64,000 nucleotides of DNA from Pseudotabrizicola sp051200875 (GTDB lineage: Bacteria > Pseudomonadota > Alphaproteobacteria > Rhodobacterales > Rhodobacteraceae). The stretch's first letter is position 1. Each line of letters begins with the position of its first letter. Below are positions 37,365-46,748 of the stretch, one piece after another. The position numbers and the translations under genes are program-made. The stretch lies in contig NZ_CP195191.1 of assembly GCF_051200875.1 (NCBI RefSeq), positions 2,170,001 to 2,234,000 of the forward strand, written 5' to 3'. The notes beneath the pieces are model-generated. The model was given only the letters and a program-made list of their open reading frames with translations, was not told the origin of the DNA and did no database searches.

Positions 37365-38951
37365 GTGTCAGATGCTGGGCGGCCTGCGGTGGCCGATCTC
37401 TTCATCATTGGTGGCGGCATTAACGGCTGCGGGATCGCGCGGGATGCTTCGGGCCGCGGACTCTCGGTGGTGCTGGCCGAGCAGGGAGATCTGGCGCAGG
37501 CCACGTCGTCTGCCTCGACCAAGCTGTTCCACGGCGGTTTGCGCTATCTGGAATATTTCGAATTCCGTCTGGTGCGCGAGGCACTGGAAGAGCGCGAGAC
37601 GCTTCTGGTGGCGATGCCGCATATCAGCTGGCCGATGCGCTTTGTGCTGCCTTATCACCGCGACATGCGGTTCGAGACTGACACGCCGACCAGCCGCCTT
37701 TTGGGCGTGGTGATGCCATGGATGAAAGGGCGTCGTCCGGCTTGGCTTATTCGCCTTGGGCTGTTCCTTTATGACACGATGGGCGGGCGGAAGATTCTGC
37801 CCTCGACCCGCACGTTGGATCTGACGACCGACAAAGCCGGCGAGGCTCTGAACCCGAAATTCCGAAAGGCCTATGAATATTCGGATTGCTGGGTCGAGGA
37901 TTCTCGACTGGTGGTCTTGAATGCGCGTGATGCCGAGGCGCGTGGTGCAAGGATCATGGTGGGGACCAAGGTGGTCAGCGCCAGCCGCGCCGAGGGACAT
38001 TGGGTGGTTGAGGTGGAAGGGCCGAATGGCTGCGCCACGCATCACGCCAAGGTGCTGGTCAATGCGGGCGGGCCTTGGGTTGAAGATGTGATCCGTAATG
38101 TGGCCCGCATCAACTCGACCGAAGGCGTGCGCCTTGTGCGCGGCAGCCATATCGTGACCAAGCGCCTGTTTGACCATGACCGCTGCTATTTCTTTCAAGG
38201 CGAAGATGGCCGGATCATCTTTGCCATTCCCTACGAGCAGGATTTCACCCTGATCGGAACGACGGACAAGGATCATCAGGGCGCGCCCGGAACGGCGAAA
38301 TGCACGGATGAAGAGCGTGATTATCTGCTGGCCTTTGCGTCCAAGTATTTCGCAAAGCCGCTGACCAAAGAGGACGTGGTCTGGACCTATTCCGGGGTGC
38401 GTCCGCTGTATAATGATGGCGCAAAGTCGGCGACCGCTGCGACGCGGGATTATGTTCTGTCGCTGGATCAGAACGGGGCGCCGCTGCTGAACGTCTTTGG
38501 CGGCAAGATCACCACCTATCGGCGGTTGGCCGAAAGCGCGATGGAAAAGATCCTGCCCTTCTTTCCGGGCACCAAGGACAAATGGACGGCACGGGTGCCG
38601 CTGCCGGGCGGGAATTTCCCGCAGGATGGCGTGGCCGATCTGGTGGCCAAGCTGAAGGCACGGTTTGCGTTCTTGTCCGATTATCACGCGGCACGTCTGG
38701 TCCGGGCCTATGGGACCGAAGCGTTTGATGTGCTGGGACAGGCCAAGACCTTTGCTGATCTGGGCCGCGATTTCGGGGCGACGCTGACCGAGGCCGAGGT
38801 GAATTGGCTGATGCAGAGGGAATGGGCGCGGCATGCGGCGGATGTCGTGTGGCGGCGGTCAAAACTGGGGCTGCGGTTGACGGCCGCCCAGATCGCCGCG
38901 CTGGAGGAATTCATGACGAAGGATCGGGCTGTCAGCCCGGCCGCGGAATAA
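37365..38951 (+). CDS. glpD: Aerobic glycerol-3-phosphate dehydrogenase
   Basis: Membrane-associated flavoenzyme oxidising glycerol-3-phosphate to dihydroxyacetone phosphate, with electrons going to quinone. 528 codons from GTG at 37365, which has GGGAGGA seven bases upstream; an upstream GTG at 37320 lacks a site. The FAD motif is LFIIGGGINGCGIARDASGR and the GlpD segment STKLFHGGLRYLEYFEFRLV follows. First gene of the glp operon, followed 10 bases later by an ABC ATPase, in the order known for rhizobial glycerol loci (glpDSTPQUV). Confidence 0.95.
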   Translation: MSDAGRPAVADLFIIGGGINGCGIARDASGRGLSVVLAEQGDLAQATSSASTKLFHGGLRYLEYFEFRLVREALEERETLLVAMPHISWPMRFVLPYHRDMRFETDTPTSRLLGVVMPWMKGRRPAWLIRLGLFLYDTMGGRKILPSTRTLDLTTDKAGEALNPKFRKAYEYSDCWVEDSRLVVLNARDAEARGARIMVGTKVVSASRAEGHWVVEVEGPNGCATHHAKVLVNAGGPWVEDVIRNVARINSTEGVRLVRGSHIVTKRLFDHDRCYFFQGEDGRIIFAIPYEQDFTLIGTTDKDHQGAPGTAKCTDEERDYLLAFASKYFAKPLTKEDVVWTYSGVRPLYNDGAKSATAATRDYVLSLDQNGAPLLNVFGGKITTYRRLAESAMEKILPFFPGTKDKWTARVPLPGGNFPQDGVADLVAKLKARFAFLSDYHAARLVRAYGTEAFDVLGQAKTFADLGRDFGATLTEAEVNWLMQREWARHAADVVWRRSKLGLRLTAAQIAALEEFMTKDRAVSPAAE

Positions 38952-38961
38952 GGGATCGGGG

Positions 38962-40065
38962 ATGGCGCTGGAGCTGCAAAATGTGACGCGGGTTGTGGGC
39001 GGGCGGGTTCATATCCACCCCACTACGCTGACGTTGCAAAAGGGCACGATGAACGTGCTTTTGGGGCCGACGCTGTCGGGTAAAACCAGCCTGATGCGGC
39101 TGATGGCCGGTTTGGATTCGCCGACCCAAGGTCGCATTCTGTGGGATGGCAAGGATGTCACCGGGGTGCGCGTTCAGGACCGCGGCGTGGCGATGGTTTA
39201 TCAGCAATTCATCAACTATCCGGGTCTGAGCGTTTACGAGAACATCGCCTCGCCCCTGCGGATTCTGGGAACAGACAAGGCCGAGATCGACCGCCGCGTG
39301 CGCGAAACCGCCGAGATGATGCGCCTGACGCCGATGCTGGACCGCAAGCCGCTGGAACTTTCTGGCGGGCAGCAGCAGCGTTGTGCGCTTGCACGGGCCT
39401 TGGTCAAGGGCGCGGGTCTGGTGTTGTTGGACGAACCTTTGGCGAACCTTGACTACAAGCTGCGCGAAGAACTGCGGGTGGAAATTCCGCGGATCTTTGA
39501 AGCTTCGGGGGCGATCTTTGTTTATGCGACAACAGAGCCGGAAGAAGCGCTTTTGCTGGGCGGCAATACTGCGGCCCTGCACGAAGGCCGCGTGACCCAG
39601 TTTGGCCCGACGCCGCAGGTCTACCGCCAGCCCGCCGATATGGTGACGGCGCGTGTCTTCAGCGATCCGCCGATGAATTTTGTGTCCTGCTTCAAGGACG
39701 GACACCGGATCAATTTCGGCGATCATGCGAATGCGCCGGCGGATGGCGTTTTCGCAAGCCTTCCCGATGGGCGCTATATGGCTGGGTTCCGTGCCAACCA
39801 TCTGGAATTGAACAAGCATTCCGGACAGGCGGTCGAATTCCGCTGCTCCCTGGGCGTGACAGAGATCACCGGCTCGGAAACCTTTTTGCATGTGCTGCAT
39901 GGCCGCGACCGTTGGGTCGGGCTGGTGCATGGGGTGCATGATCTGACGCCTGGGCAGGATGTCAGTGTCTGGCTGGACCCGGCGCATGTTTACCTGTTTG
40001 ACGCCGATGGGCGGCTGGCGGCACCGGCGGCCTATGCGACCCACGATATGAAGGGGGCCGCGTAA
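38962..40065 (+). CDS. glpS: Glycerol ABC transporter ATP-binding protein GlpS
   Basis: 367 codons. One of two ATPases of the glycerol importer. Walker A is GPTLSGKT (35-42), the signature LSGGQ (133-137) is perfect, and Walker B reads LVLLDEPLANLD. The switch (H-loop) position is Thr191 (YATTE), where importers normally have His (Y-V-T-H-D). A C-terminal regulatory domain of the MalK type follows. With glpT it would form a heterodimer; see the finding on complementary degeneration. One base separates its stop from the glpT start. Confidence 0.9.
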   Translation: MALELQNVTRVVGGRVHIHPTTLTLQKGTMNVLLGPTLSGKTSLMRLMAGLDSPTQGRILWDGKDVTGVRVQDRGVAMVYQQFINYPGLSVYENIASPLRILGTDKAEIDRRVRETAEMMRLTPMLDRKPLELSGGQQQRCALARALVKGAGLVLLDEPLANLDYKLREELRVEIPRIFEASGAIFVYATTEPEEALLLGGNTAALHEGRVTQFGPTPQVYRQPADMVTARVFSDPPMNFVSCFKDGHRINFGDHANAPADGVFASLPDGRYMAGFRANHLELNKHSGQAVEFRCSLGVTEITGSETFLHVLHGRDRWVGLVHGVHDLTPGQDVSVWLDPAHVYLFDADGRLAAPAAYATHDMKGAA

Positions 40066-40066
40066 G

Positions 40067-41143
40067 ATGGCACGGATCACGCTGAAAAATCTGGCGCATA
40101 GCTACTTTGCGAACCCCAAGTCAGATGATGACTATGCGCTGAAGGAGATGGACCATGTCTGGGACGATGGCGGGGCCTATGCGCTGTTGGGGTCGTCAGG
40201 CTGTGGCAAGTCAACGCTGCTGAATATCATTTCGGGGCTCTTGCGCCCGTCTCAGGGCCGGGTGCTGTTTGGTGACAGCGATATGACCGATGCGGCAACG
40301 GCTGAACGCAATATCGCGCAGGTGTTCCAGTTCCCGGTGGTCTACGACACGATGACGGTGCGCGACAACCTTGCTTTCCCGCTGCGCAACCGGGGGATGG
40401 AGGCAAGCTATATCGCATCCCGCGTGCAGGAAATCGCGCGAATGATCGGGATGGAAGGCAATCTGGGCATGAAGGCCCAAGGCCTGACCGCCGATGCCAA
40501 GCAGAAGATTTCCTTGGGGCGCGGCATGGTGCGCGAGGATGTGAACGCGATCCTGTTTGACGAACCACTGACGGTGATCGACCCGCATATGAAGTGGGAG
40601 CTTCGGACGCAGCTAAAGCAGTTGCACCGCCAGTTTGGCCATACGATGATCTATGTGACACATGACCAGACCGAGGCGCTGACCTTCGCTGACAAGGTGG
40701 TGGTGATGTATGACGGGCGCGTGGTGCAGATGGGCACGCCGGAAGAGTTGTTCGAGACCCCGGCGCATACCTTTGTTGGGTACTTCATCGGCTCGCCGGG
40801 GATGAACCTGTTTGACGCGAAGATCAACGGAAACCGGGCGCAGCTGCAAGGCGCCACGGTCGAACTGGGTGCGGCCTATGGGCCAACAAGGGGCCGCACC
40901 CAAATCGGCATCCGCCCGGAATATTGTGTGCTGACCGAAGGCAACGGCCTGCCCGTGATCATCAAGCGCGTTGAGGATGTCGGCCGCCATCGTTTGGTAC
41001 GGGCCGAAGCTGCTGGCCAATCTCTAAACATCGTGGTGCCCGAAGGAATGCCCGTGGGGGCAGACATGACCCACGTCTCTTTCGTTGCCGACAAGATCAA
41101 CGTCTATGCCGATGACTGGCGCGTAAGCGGGGAGGCCGCGTGA
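40067..41143 (+). CDS. glpT: Glycerol ABC transporter ATP-binding protein GlpT
   Basis: 358 codons. Second ATPase of the glycerol importer. Walker A is GSSGCGKST and Walker B ILFDEPLTVID; the H-loop has its His (His199 in YVTHDQ). The signature motif is degenerate: LTADAKQ (140-146) instead of LSGGQ. A MalK-type C-terminal domain is present. Its stop overlaps the next start as TGATG, so the permease is translationally coupled. The symbol follows the rhizobial naming and is not the E. coli glycerol-3-phosphate antiporter of the same name. Confidence 0.9.
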   Translation: MARITLKNLAHSYFANPKSDDDYALKEMDHVWDDGGAYALLGSSGCGKSTLLNIISGLLRPSQGRVLFGDSDMTDAATAERNIAQVFQFPVVYDTMTVRDNLAFPLRNRGMEASYIASRVQEIARMIGMEGNLGMKAQGLTADAKQKISLGRGMVREDVNAILFDEPLTVIDPHMKWELRTQLKQLHRQFGHTMIYVTHDQTEALTFADKVVVMYDGRVVQMGTPEELFETPAHTFVGYFIGSPGMNLFDAKINGNRAQLQGATVELGAAYGPTRGRTQIGIRPEYCVLTEGNGLPVIIKRVEDVGRHRLVRAEAAGQSLNIVVPEGMPVGADMTHVSFVADKINVYADDWRVSGEAA

Positions 41144-42030
41144 TGGAAAAGACCGTCAATCAAAAGGCGTGGTTCCTTGTGTTGCCGGTGCTGGTGATCG
41201 TGGCTTTCTCTGCGATCATCCCCCTGATGACCGTGGTGAACTATTCGGTCAACGACACCTTCGGGAACAATCAGTTCTTCTGGGCGGGGCTGGAGTGGTT
41301 CGAGGAAATGGTGACTTCAAGCCGTCTGCATGATGCGCTTGGGCGCCAGATCCTGTTTACCGCGATCATCCTTTCCATTCAGGTGCCGCTGGGCATTTTC
41401 ATTGCGCTGAACATGCCAAAGAAGGGGTTCTGGTCGTCCTTGTGCCTTGTTCTGATGGCGCTGCCCTTGCTGATCCCTTTCAACGTCGTGGGCACGATCT
41501 GGCAGATTTTCGGGCGCGTGGACATCGGCCTGTTGGGTCATACGCTGGCCGCGCTTGGGATCGACTACAACTACACCAACGACCCGCTGGATGCCTGGAT
41601 CACTGTCATCGTGATGGATGTCTGGCACTGGACTTCGCTTGTGGCGCTGTTGGCTTATGCAGGGCTGCAATCCATTCCGCAGGCCTATTATCAGGCCGCC
41701 AAGATAGACCAGGCCAGCCGTTGGGCCGTGTTCCGCTACATTGAACTGCCAAAGATGAAGGGCGTGCTGCTGATCGCCATTCTGTTGCGGTTCATGGACA
41801 GCTTCATGATCTATACCGAGCCCTTCGTCGTTACCGGCGGCGGACCCGGCAACTCGACCACCTTCCTGTCGATTGACCTTGTGAAGATGGCTGTCGGTCA
41901 GTTCGACCTTGGCCCGGCTGCTGCCTTCTCGATCATGTACTTCCTCGTGATCCTCTTGGTGTCATGGGTCTTTTACACCGTGATGACCAATCTGGACCGC
42001 AACGAAACCCAAACCGGGGAGAGCCACTGA
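41143..42030 (+). CDS. glpP: Glycerol ABC transporter permease GlpP
   Basis: 295 codons from ATG 41143 (GGGAGG upstream); GTG directly before it is the only alternative. Inner-membrane permease of the carbohydrate MalF type with about six helices; the first spans WFLVLPVLVIVAFSAIIPLM. The ATPase-contacting EAA loop is AAKIDQASRWAVFRYIELP, slightly diverged from EAAxxDGAxxxxxFxxIxLP. The stop overlaps the next start as TGATG. It forms the channel with GlpQ. Confidence 0.9.
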   Translation: MEKTVNQKAWFLVLPVLVIVAFSAIIPLMTVVNYSVNDTFGNNQFFWAGLEWFEEMVTSSRLHDALGRQILFTAIILSIQVPLGIFIALNMPKKGFWSSLCLVLMALPLLIPFNVVGTIWQIFGRVDIGLLGHTLAALGIDYNYTNDPLDAWITVIVMDVWHWTSLVALLAYAGLQSIPQAYYQAAKIDQASRWAVFRYIELPKMKGVLLIAILLRFMDSFMIYTEPFVVTGGGPGNSTTFLSIDLVKMAVGQFDLGPAAAFSIMYFLVILLVSWVFYTVMTNLDRNETQTGESH

Positions 42031-42833
42031 TGAAAGTGAAACCCTCTGCCCTTGTGATGACGCTTTACCTCTTGTTCCTGTTGGTGCCGATCTACTGGCT
42101 GGTCAACATGAGCCTGAAGACCAATACCGAAATCACAAGCACCTTCACGCTGTTCCCGAATGATCTGACGTTCCGCAACTACATGGTGATCCTGACTGAT
42201 CCCAGTTGGTACATGGGATATGTCAACTCGATTATCTATGTGACGATGAACGTGGTGATTTCGCTGACGGTTGCCCTGCCTGCGGCCTATGCGTTCAGCC
42301 GCTATTCGTTCATGGGCGACAAGCACCTGTTCTTCTGGCTGTTGACGAACCGGATGGCCCCGCCTGCGGTGTTCGCCCTGCCCTTTTTCCAGCTGTATTC
42401 CAGCGTCGGCCTGTTCGACACGCATATCGCCGTGGCTTTGGCCCATTGCCTGTTCAACGTGCCGCTGGCGGTGTGGATCTTGGAAGGCTTCATGCGTGGT
42501 GTGCCGAAGGAAATTGACGAAACCGCCTATATCGACGGCTATTCATTCCCCAAGTTCTTCGTGAAGATATTCATGCCGCTGATCGCGTCTGGCATCGGGG
42601 TCGCAGCTTTCTTCTGCTTCATGTTCTCGTGGGTGGAACTGTTGCTGAGCCGCACTCTGACCTCGGTCAACGCCAAGCCGATTGCGGCCACGATGACGCG
42701 GACGGTTTCTGCAAGCGGCATGGACTGGGGTGTTCTGGCCGCCGCCGGGGTGCTGACGATCGTGCCCGGTGCTCTCGTGATCTATTTTGTCCGCAACTAC
42801 ATCGCCAAGGGCTTTGCCCTGGGGAGGGTGTGA
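42030..42833 (+). CDS. glpQ: Glycerol ABC transporter permease GlpQ
   Basis: 267 codons; the start at 42030 overlaps the glpP stop. MalG-type permease beginning MKVKPSALVMTLYLLFLLVP. The EAA loop is IDETAYIDGYSFPKFFVKIF. About six membrane helices are visible, the last near GVLAAAGVLTIVPGALVIYF. The stop overlaps the glpU start as TGATG. Second half of the transmembrane channel; no irregularity. Confidence 0.9.
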   Translation: MKVKPSALVMTLYLLFLLVPIYWLVNMSLKTNTEITSTFTLFPNDLTFRNYMVILTDPSWYMGYVNSIIYVTMNVVISLTVALPAAYAFSRYSFMGDKHLFFWLLTNRMAPPAVFALPFFQLYSSVGLFDTHIAVALAHCLFNVPLAVWILEGFMRGVPKEIDETAYIDGYSFPKFFVKIFMPLIASGIGVAAFFCFMFSWVELLLSRTLTSVNAKPIAATMTRTVSASGMDWGVLAAAGVLTIVPGALVIYFVRNYIAKGFALGRV

Positions 42834-43258
42834 TGACTGCCTCGACCGCAACCCATGCCCCGCGCGCGAACTGGACCCGTATCTCGGTTTCCGCCGCTGC
42901 TGTGATGGGGGCTATCCTAATTGCCCTGATCGCGGCTGCGCCACGAAAAGACGGCTCGATCGACTGGTTCGCTCCGATGATCGCCAATGGCTGGATGGCC
43001 TGGACGCTGCCGGTTGCGCTGTTCTTCTGGATGATCGCAAGCCTGTTGGTCACGATGACCATTCTGGCCATTCGCTTTCCCGAAACACCACGCATCGGCG
43101 TGCTGCGTATCGAAACCACGCGCGGCGACCGGCTGTTCATCAGCCTGCTTGGATCGGCCTTTATCCATCTCATCTGGCTTTACTTTGCCGGGACGCCCCT
43201 GTGGGGCGCTTCGGCCCTCTGCCTTGTCTATGCCGCGGCGGTGTTTCGCTGGGTCTAG
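42833..43258 (+). CDS. glpU: Small membrane protein of the glycerol transporter (DUF2160 type)
   Basis: 141 codons overlapping the glpQ stop. Four hydrophobic segments: near VMGAILIALIAA, WMAWTLPVALFFWMIASLLV, LFISLLGSAFIHLIWLYFAG and GASALCLVYAAAVF. This small membrane protein is found only in glycerol-type ABC operons between the permeases and the binding protein, where its role in the complex is not known. The symbol follows rhizobial glpDSTPQUV and rests on gene order and family. Confidence 0.82.
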   Translation: MTASTATHAPRANWTRISVSAAAVMGAILIALIAAAPRKDGSIDWFAPMIANGWMAWTLPVALFFWMIASLLVTMTILAIRFPETPRIGVLRIETTRGDRLFISLLGSAFIHLIWLYFAGTPLWGASALCLVYAAAVFRWV

Positions 43259-43347
43259 ACGGGAACAAAACGCCGGGGGCGGGATGCGACCCCACACCCC
43301 GGCTAGACTGCAAAAACGGACGTCTCACAATCTGGGAGGATTACATA

Positions 43348-45075
43348 ATGAGATTACGTCAAACGACAACTGCCATGGCGCTTGCGCTGATGGCCATGGG
43401 GGCGGCCCCAGCTTGGGCCGACATGGAGGCTGCAAAAGCCTTCCTCGATGCCGAGATCGGCGATCTGTCGACGCTGGACCGCGCTGGTCAAGAAGCGGAA
43501 ATGCAGTGGTTCATTGATGCTGCCGCCCCGCTGGCCGGCATGGAGATCAAGGTGGTTTCGGAAACCATCACCACCCACGAATACGAAGCCAAGGTTCTGG
43601 CTCCGGCCTTTACGGCCATCACCGGCATCAAGGTCACCCATGACCTAATCGGCGAAGGTGACGTCGTCGAAAAACTGCAAACGCAGATGCAGACCGGCGA
43701 AAACATCTATGACGGCTACATCAACGACTCGGATCTGATCGGCACCCATTGGCGCTATCAGCAGGCCCGCATTCTTTCGGACTGGATGGAAGAAGAAGGC
43801 AAGGCTTTCACCAACCCGAATCTTGATATCGCTGACTTCATCGGCGCCAAGTTTACCACCGCACCGGATGGCAAGCTGTACCAGCTGCCCGACCAGCAGT
43901 TCGCGAACCTCTACTGGTTCCGCTATGACTGGTTCAACGATCAGAAGACCAAGGACGATTTCAAGGCCAAGTACGGTTATGACCTTGGCGTTCCGGTGAA
44001 CTGGTCGGCCTATGAAGACATCGCCGAATTCTTTACTGGCCGTGACATGTCTTATGCCGGCGGCCCGGCTTCGGGCGTCTATGGCAACATGGACTACGGC
44101 AAGAAAGACCCGTCACTTGGCTGGCGCTATACCGATGCGTGGATGTCGATGGCCGGTATGGGCGACGTGGGTGAGCCGAACGGCCTGCCGGTTGACGAAT
44201 GGGGTATCCGCGTCGATGAAAACAGCCGTCCTGTTGGCTCCTGCGTTGCCCGCGGCGGCGCCACCAACGACGCCGCCGCCGTCTATGCTGTGACCAAGGC
44301 CATCGAATGGCTGCAGAAGTACACCCCGCCAGAAGCCCAAGGCATGACCTTCGGTGAAGCGGGTCCGGTGCCGGCGCAGGGCTCGATCGCACAGCAGATG
44401 TTCTGGTACACCGCCTTCACAGCCGATATGGTCAAGGAAGGCCTGCCGGTCATGAACGAGGATGGCACGCCGAAGTGGCGCATGGCTCCCTCGCCACATG
44501 GCACCTATTGGCAGGATGGCATGAAGGTTGGCTATCAGGATGCCGGTTCGTGGACCCTGATGAAATCGACCCCGGTCGACCGCGCACAGGCCGCATGGCT
44601 TTATGCGCAGTTTATCACCTCGAAGACCGTCGACGTGAAAAAGTCGCACGTTGGTCTGACCTTCATCCGTGAATCGACGATCCAGCACCAGTCGTTCACC
44701 GACCGCGCCCCAAAACTGGGTGGTCTGGTGGAATTCTACCGCTCGCCCGCCCGCGTTCAGTGGTCGCCAACCGGTACGAACGTTCCTGACTATCCGAAGC
44801 TGGCACAGCTGTGGTGGCAGAACATCGGCGACGCCATGTCGGGCGCAAAGAGCCCGCAGGAAGCGCTGGATGCCCTTTGCGAAGAGCAGGAAAAGGTTCT
44901 GGAGCGTCTGGAGCGTGCCGGCGTTCAGGGCGATATCGGTCCGAAGATGAACGAGCCGCAGGATGCCCAAGTATGGCTGGATGCCCCCGGCGCGCCGGTG
45001 GCCAAGCTGGAGAACGAAAAGCCGCAGGGTGAGACCATCTCGTATGACGAGCTGATCAAGTCCTGGCAGAACTGA
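43348..45075 (+). CDS. glpV: Glycerol ABC transporter substrate-binding protein
   Basis: 575 codons, unusually long for an extracellular carbohydrate-binding protein but normal for the glycerol subgroup. GGGAGGA precedes the ATG at 43348. A signal peptide ends AAPAWA (about residue 24). The mature part is a family 1 solute-binding protein with KVVSETITTHEYEAKVLAPA and a Trp/Tyr-rich centre. It is free or tethered in the periplasm and delivers glycerol to GlpPQ. Three stacked hairpins follow its stop and probably limit or protect the transcript end. Confidence 0.92.
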   Translation: MRLRQTTTAMALALMAMGAAPAWADMEAAKAFLDAEIGDLSTLDRAGQEAEMQWFIDAAAPLAGMEIKVVSETITTHEYEAKVLAPAFTAITGIKVTHDLIGEGDVVEKLQTQMQTGENIYDGYINDSDLIGTHWRYQQARILSDWMEEEGKAFTNPNLDIADFIGAKFTTAPDGKLYQLPDQQFANLYWFRYDWFNDQKTKDDFKAKYGYDLGVPVNWSAYEDIAEFFTGRDMSYAGGPASGVYGNMDYGKKDPSLGWRYTDAWMSMAGMGDVGEPNGLPVDEWGIRVDENSRPVGSCVARGGATNDAAAVYAVTKAIEWLQKYTPPEAQGMTFGEAGPVPAQGSIAQQMFWYTAFTADMVKEGLPVMNEDGTPKWRMAPSPHGTYWQDGMKVGYQDAGSWTLMKSTPVDRAQAAWLYAQFITSKTVDVKKSHVGLTFIRESTIQHQSFTDRAPKLGGLVEFYRSPARVQWSPTGTNVPDYPKLAQLWWQNIGDAMSGAKSPQEALDALCEEQEKVLERLERAGVQGDIGPKMNEPQDAQVWLDAPGAPVAKLENEKPQGETISYDELIKSWQN

Positions 45076-45092
45076 TCCCGCAAGGGAGCCAA

Positions 45093-45165
45093 GGGAGGGC
45101 GGCGAAAGCTGCCCTCCCGCAAATTTCTTCGAAGAAATTTGCCAAGAATTTTCGAAAATTCTTGG
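45093..45165 (+). terminator. Three consecutive hairpins between glpV and glpK
   Basis: First, GGGAGGGCGGC (45093-45103), loop GAAA, GCTGCCCTCCC (45108-45118). Second, the perfect palindrome AAATTTCTTCGAAGAAATTT (45121-45140). Third, a perfect 12+12-base palindrome centred on TTCGAA (45142-45165). None has a long U-run. The arrangement suits partial termination or 3'-end protection of the binding-protein mRNA, which is needed in excess over the permeases. Confidence 0.75.
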
Positions 45166-45263
45166 TCTCGTGCCGGACGCGCGGGTCTGACGAAAAGGAC
45201 TAGGCGTGGAGAAGCTGGTACGACATTCTTCGCCCCGCGAAACGTTCCTGAAGGCCACGTCCA

Positions 45264-46748
45264 ATGACCCATATCCTTGCCATCGACCAGGGGACCACTT
45301 CCTCTCGCGCCATCCTGTTTGATCAAGCCCTGCGGGTGGTTTCGGTAGCGCAAGAAGAATTTCCCCAGCATTATCCGGCCTCGGGCTGGGTTGAACATGA
45401 CCCCTCTGATCTTTGGGCGACCGTTGCGGCCACGGCGCGGGCAGCGATTGAAAAGGCCGGGGGCGATGCAACCGAGATTGCGGCCATCGGCATCACCAAT
45501 CAGCGCGAAACCACGCTGATCTGGGACCGCTTGACCGGCCAACCTATTCACAACGCGATCGTCTGGCAGGACCGCCGCACCGCTGACACCTGCGCCGCGC
45601 TCAAAGAGGCCGGGCATGAGGCCATGATCACGGCTCGCACCGGATTGCTGCTGGATCCCTATTTCTCGGGCACCAAGGTCAAATGGCTTTTGGATAACGT
45701 TCCCGGTGCAAGGGCACGGGCCGAGGCGGGCGAGTTAGCCTTTGGCACAGTGGACAGCTTCCTGATCTGGAAACTGACTGGCGGAAAGGTCCATGCGACG
45801 GATGCAACCAACGCCGCCCGCACCATGCTTTACAACATCGCAAAGAACGAATGGGATGCCGAAATTTGCGCCCTGTTGGGGGTGCCGATGTCACTTTTGC
45901 CCGAGGTGAAGGATTGCGCTGCCGATTTTGGCGTGACAAGGGCGGATCTTTTCGGGCGTGAAATTCCGATTTTGGGCGTGGCTGGCGATCAGCAGGCGGC
46001 AACGGTTGGGCAGGCCTGTTTTCAGCCGGGCATGATGAAATCCACCTACGGAACCGGCTGCTTTGCCCTATTGAACACCGGTGCCGATATGGTGCCTTCG
46101 ACGAACCGGCTTTTGACGACGATTGCGTATCGCTTGAATGGCCAAACAACATATGCGCTGGAGGGGTCGATCTTTATCGCAGGTGCAGTCGTGCAATGGC
46201 TGCGTGATGGGTTGAAGATCATCCGGGAGGCGAAGGAAACGCAGCCTTTGGCGGATGCGGCCGATCCTGCACAAAGCGTTGTGCTGGTCCCGGCCTTTAC
46301 AGGCCTTGGCGCGCCCTATTGGCGGCCAGAATGCAGGGGGGCAATCTACGGATTGACCCGAAATTCAGGTCCGGCGGAACTGGCCCGTGCGGCCCTTGAA
46401 AGTGTTGGATATCAAACCCGTGACCTGCTCGAAGCGATGCGGTCAGACTGGGGCGCAGCGGCAGATGGCGTGCTGCGCGTTGACGGCGGGATGACCGCGA
46501 GCGACTGGGCCATGCAATTCCTGTCGGACATCCTTGGCGCTCCCGTGGACCGCCCCGTTGTGACCGAGACGACAGCGCTTGGCGCCGCTTATCTGGCGGG
46601 GATGCAGGCAGGGATTTGTCCGCCGCCTGAGGAATTTGGCAAGGGCTGGGCGCTGGAGCGGCGGTTTGAGCCAGCTATGTCGCCGACGGACCGCGATGCG
46701 AAATATGCCCGCTGGCAGCGTGCGGTTCAGGCCACGATGACAGTATGA
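45264..46748 (+). CDS. glpK: Glycerol kinase
   Basis: 494 codons, full length. Phosphorylates glycerol to glycerol-3-phosphate, the substrate of GlpD and the inducer that releases GlpR. FGGY-type motifs are clear: N-terminal LAIDQGTTSSRAILFDQ, substrate segment GWVEHDPSDLW, FGTVDSFLIWKLTGG and the C-terminal LRVDGGMTASDWAMQFLSD. It follows the glpV hairpins by 98 bases and overlaps the downstream dehydrogenase gene by four bases. No gene for the facilitator glpF is present; the ABC importer takes that role. Confidence 0.96.
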   Translation: MTHILAIDQGTTSSRAILFDQALRVVSVAQEEFPQHYPASGWVEHDPSDLWATVAATARAAIEKAGGDATEIAAIGITNQRETTLIWDRLTGQPIHNAIVWQDRRTADTCAALKEAGHEAMITARTGLLLDPYFSGTKVKWLLDNVPGARARAEAGELAFGTVDSFLIWKLTGGKVHATDATNAARTMLYNIAKNEWDAEICALLGVPMSLLPEVKDCAADFGVTRADLFGREIPILGVAGDQQAATVGQACFQPGMMKSTYGTGCFALLNTGADMVPSTNRLLTTIAYRLNGQTTYALEGSIFIAGAVVQWLRDGLKIIREAKETQPLADAADPAQSVVLVPAFTGLGAPYWRPECRGAIYGLTRNSGPAELARAALESVGYQTRDLLEAMRSDWGAAADGVLRVDGGMTASDWAMQFLSDILGAPVDRPVVTETTALGAAYLAGMQAGICPPPEEFGKGWALERRFEPAMSPTDRDAKYARWQRAVQATMTV

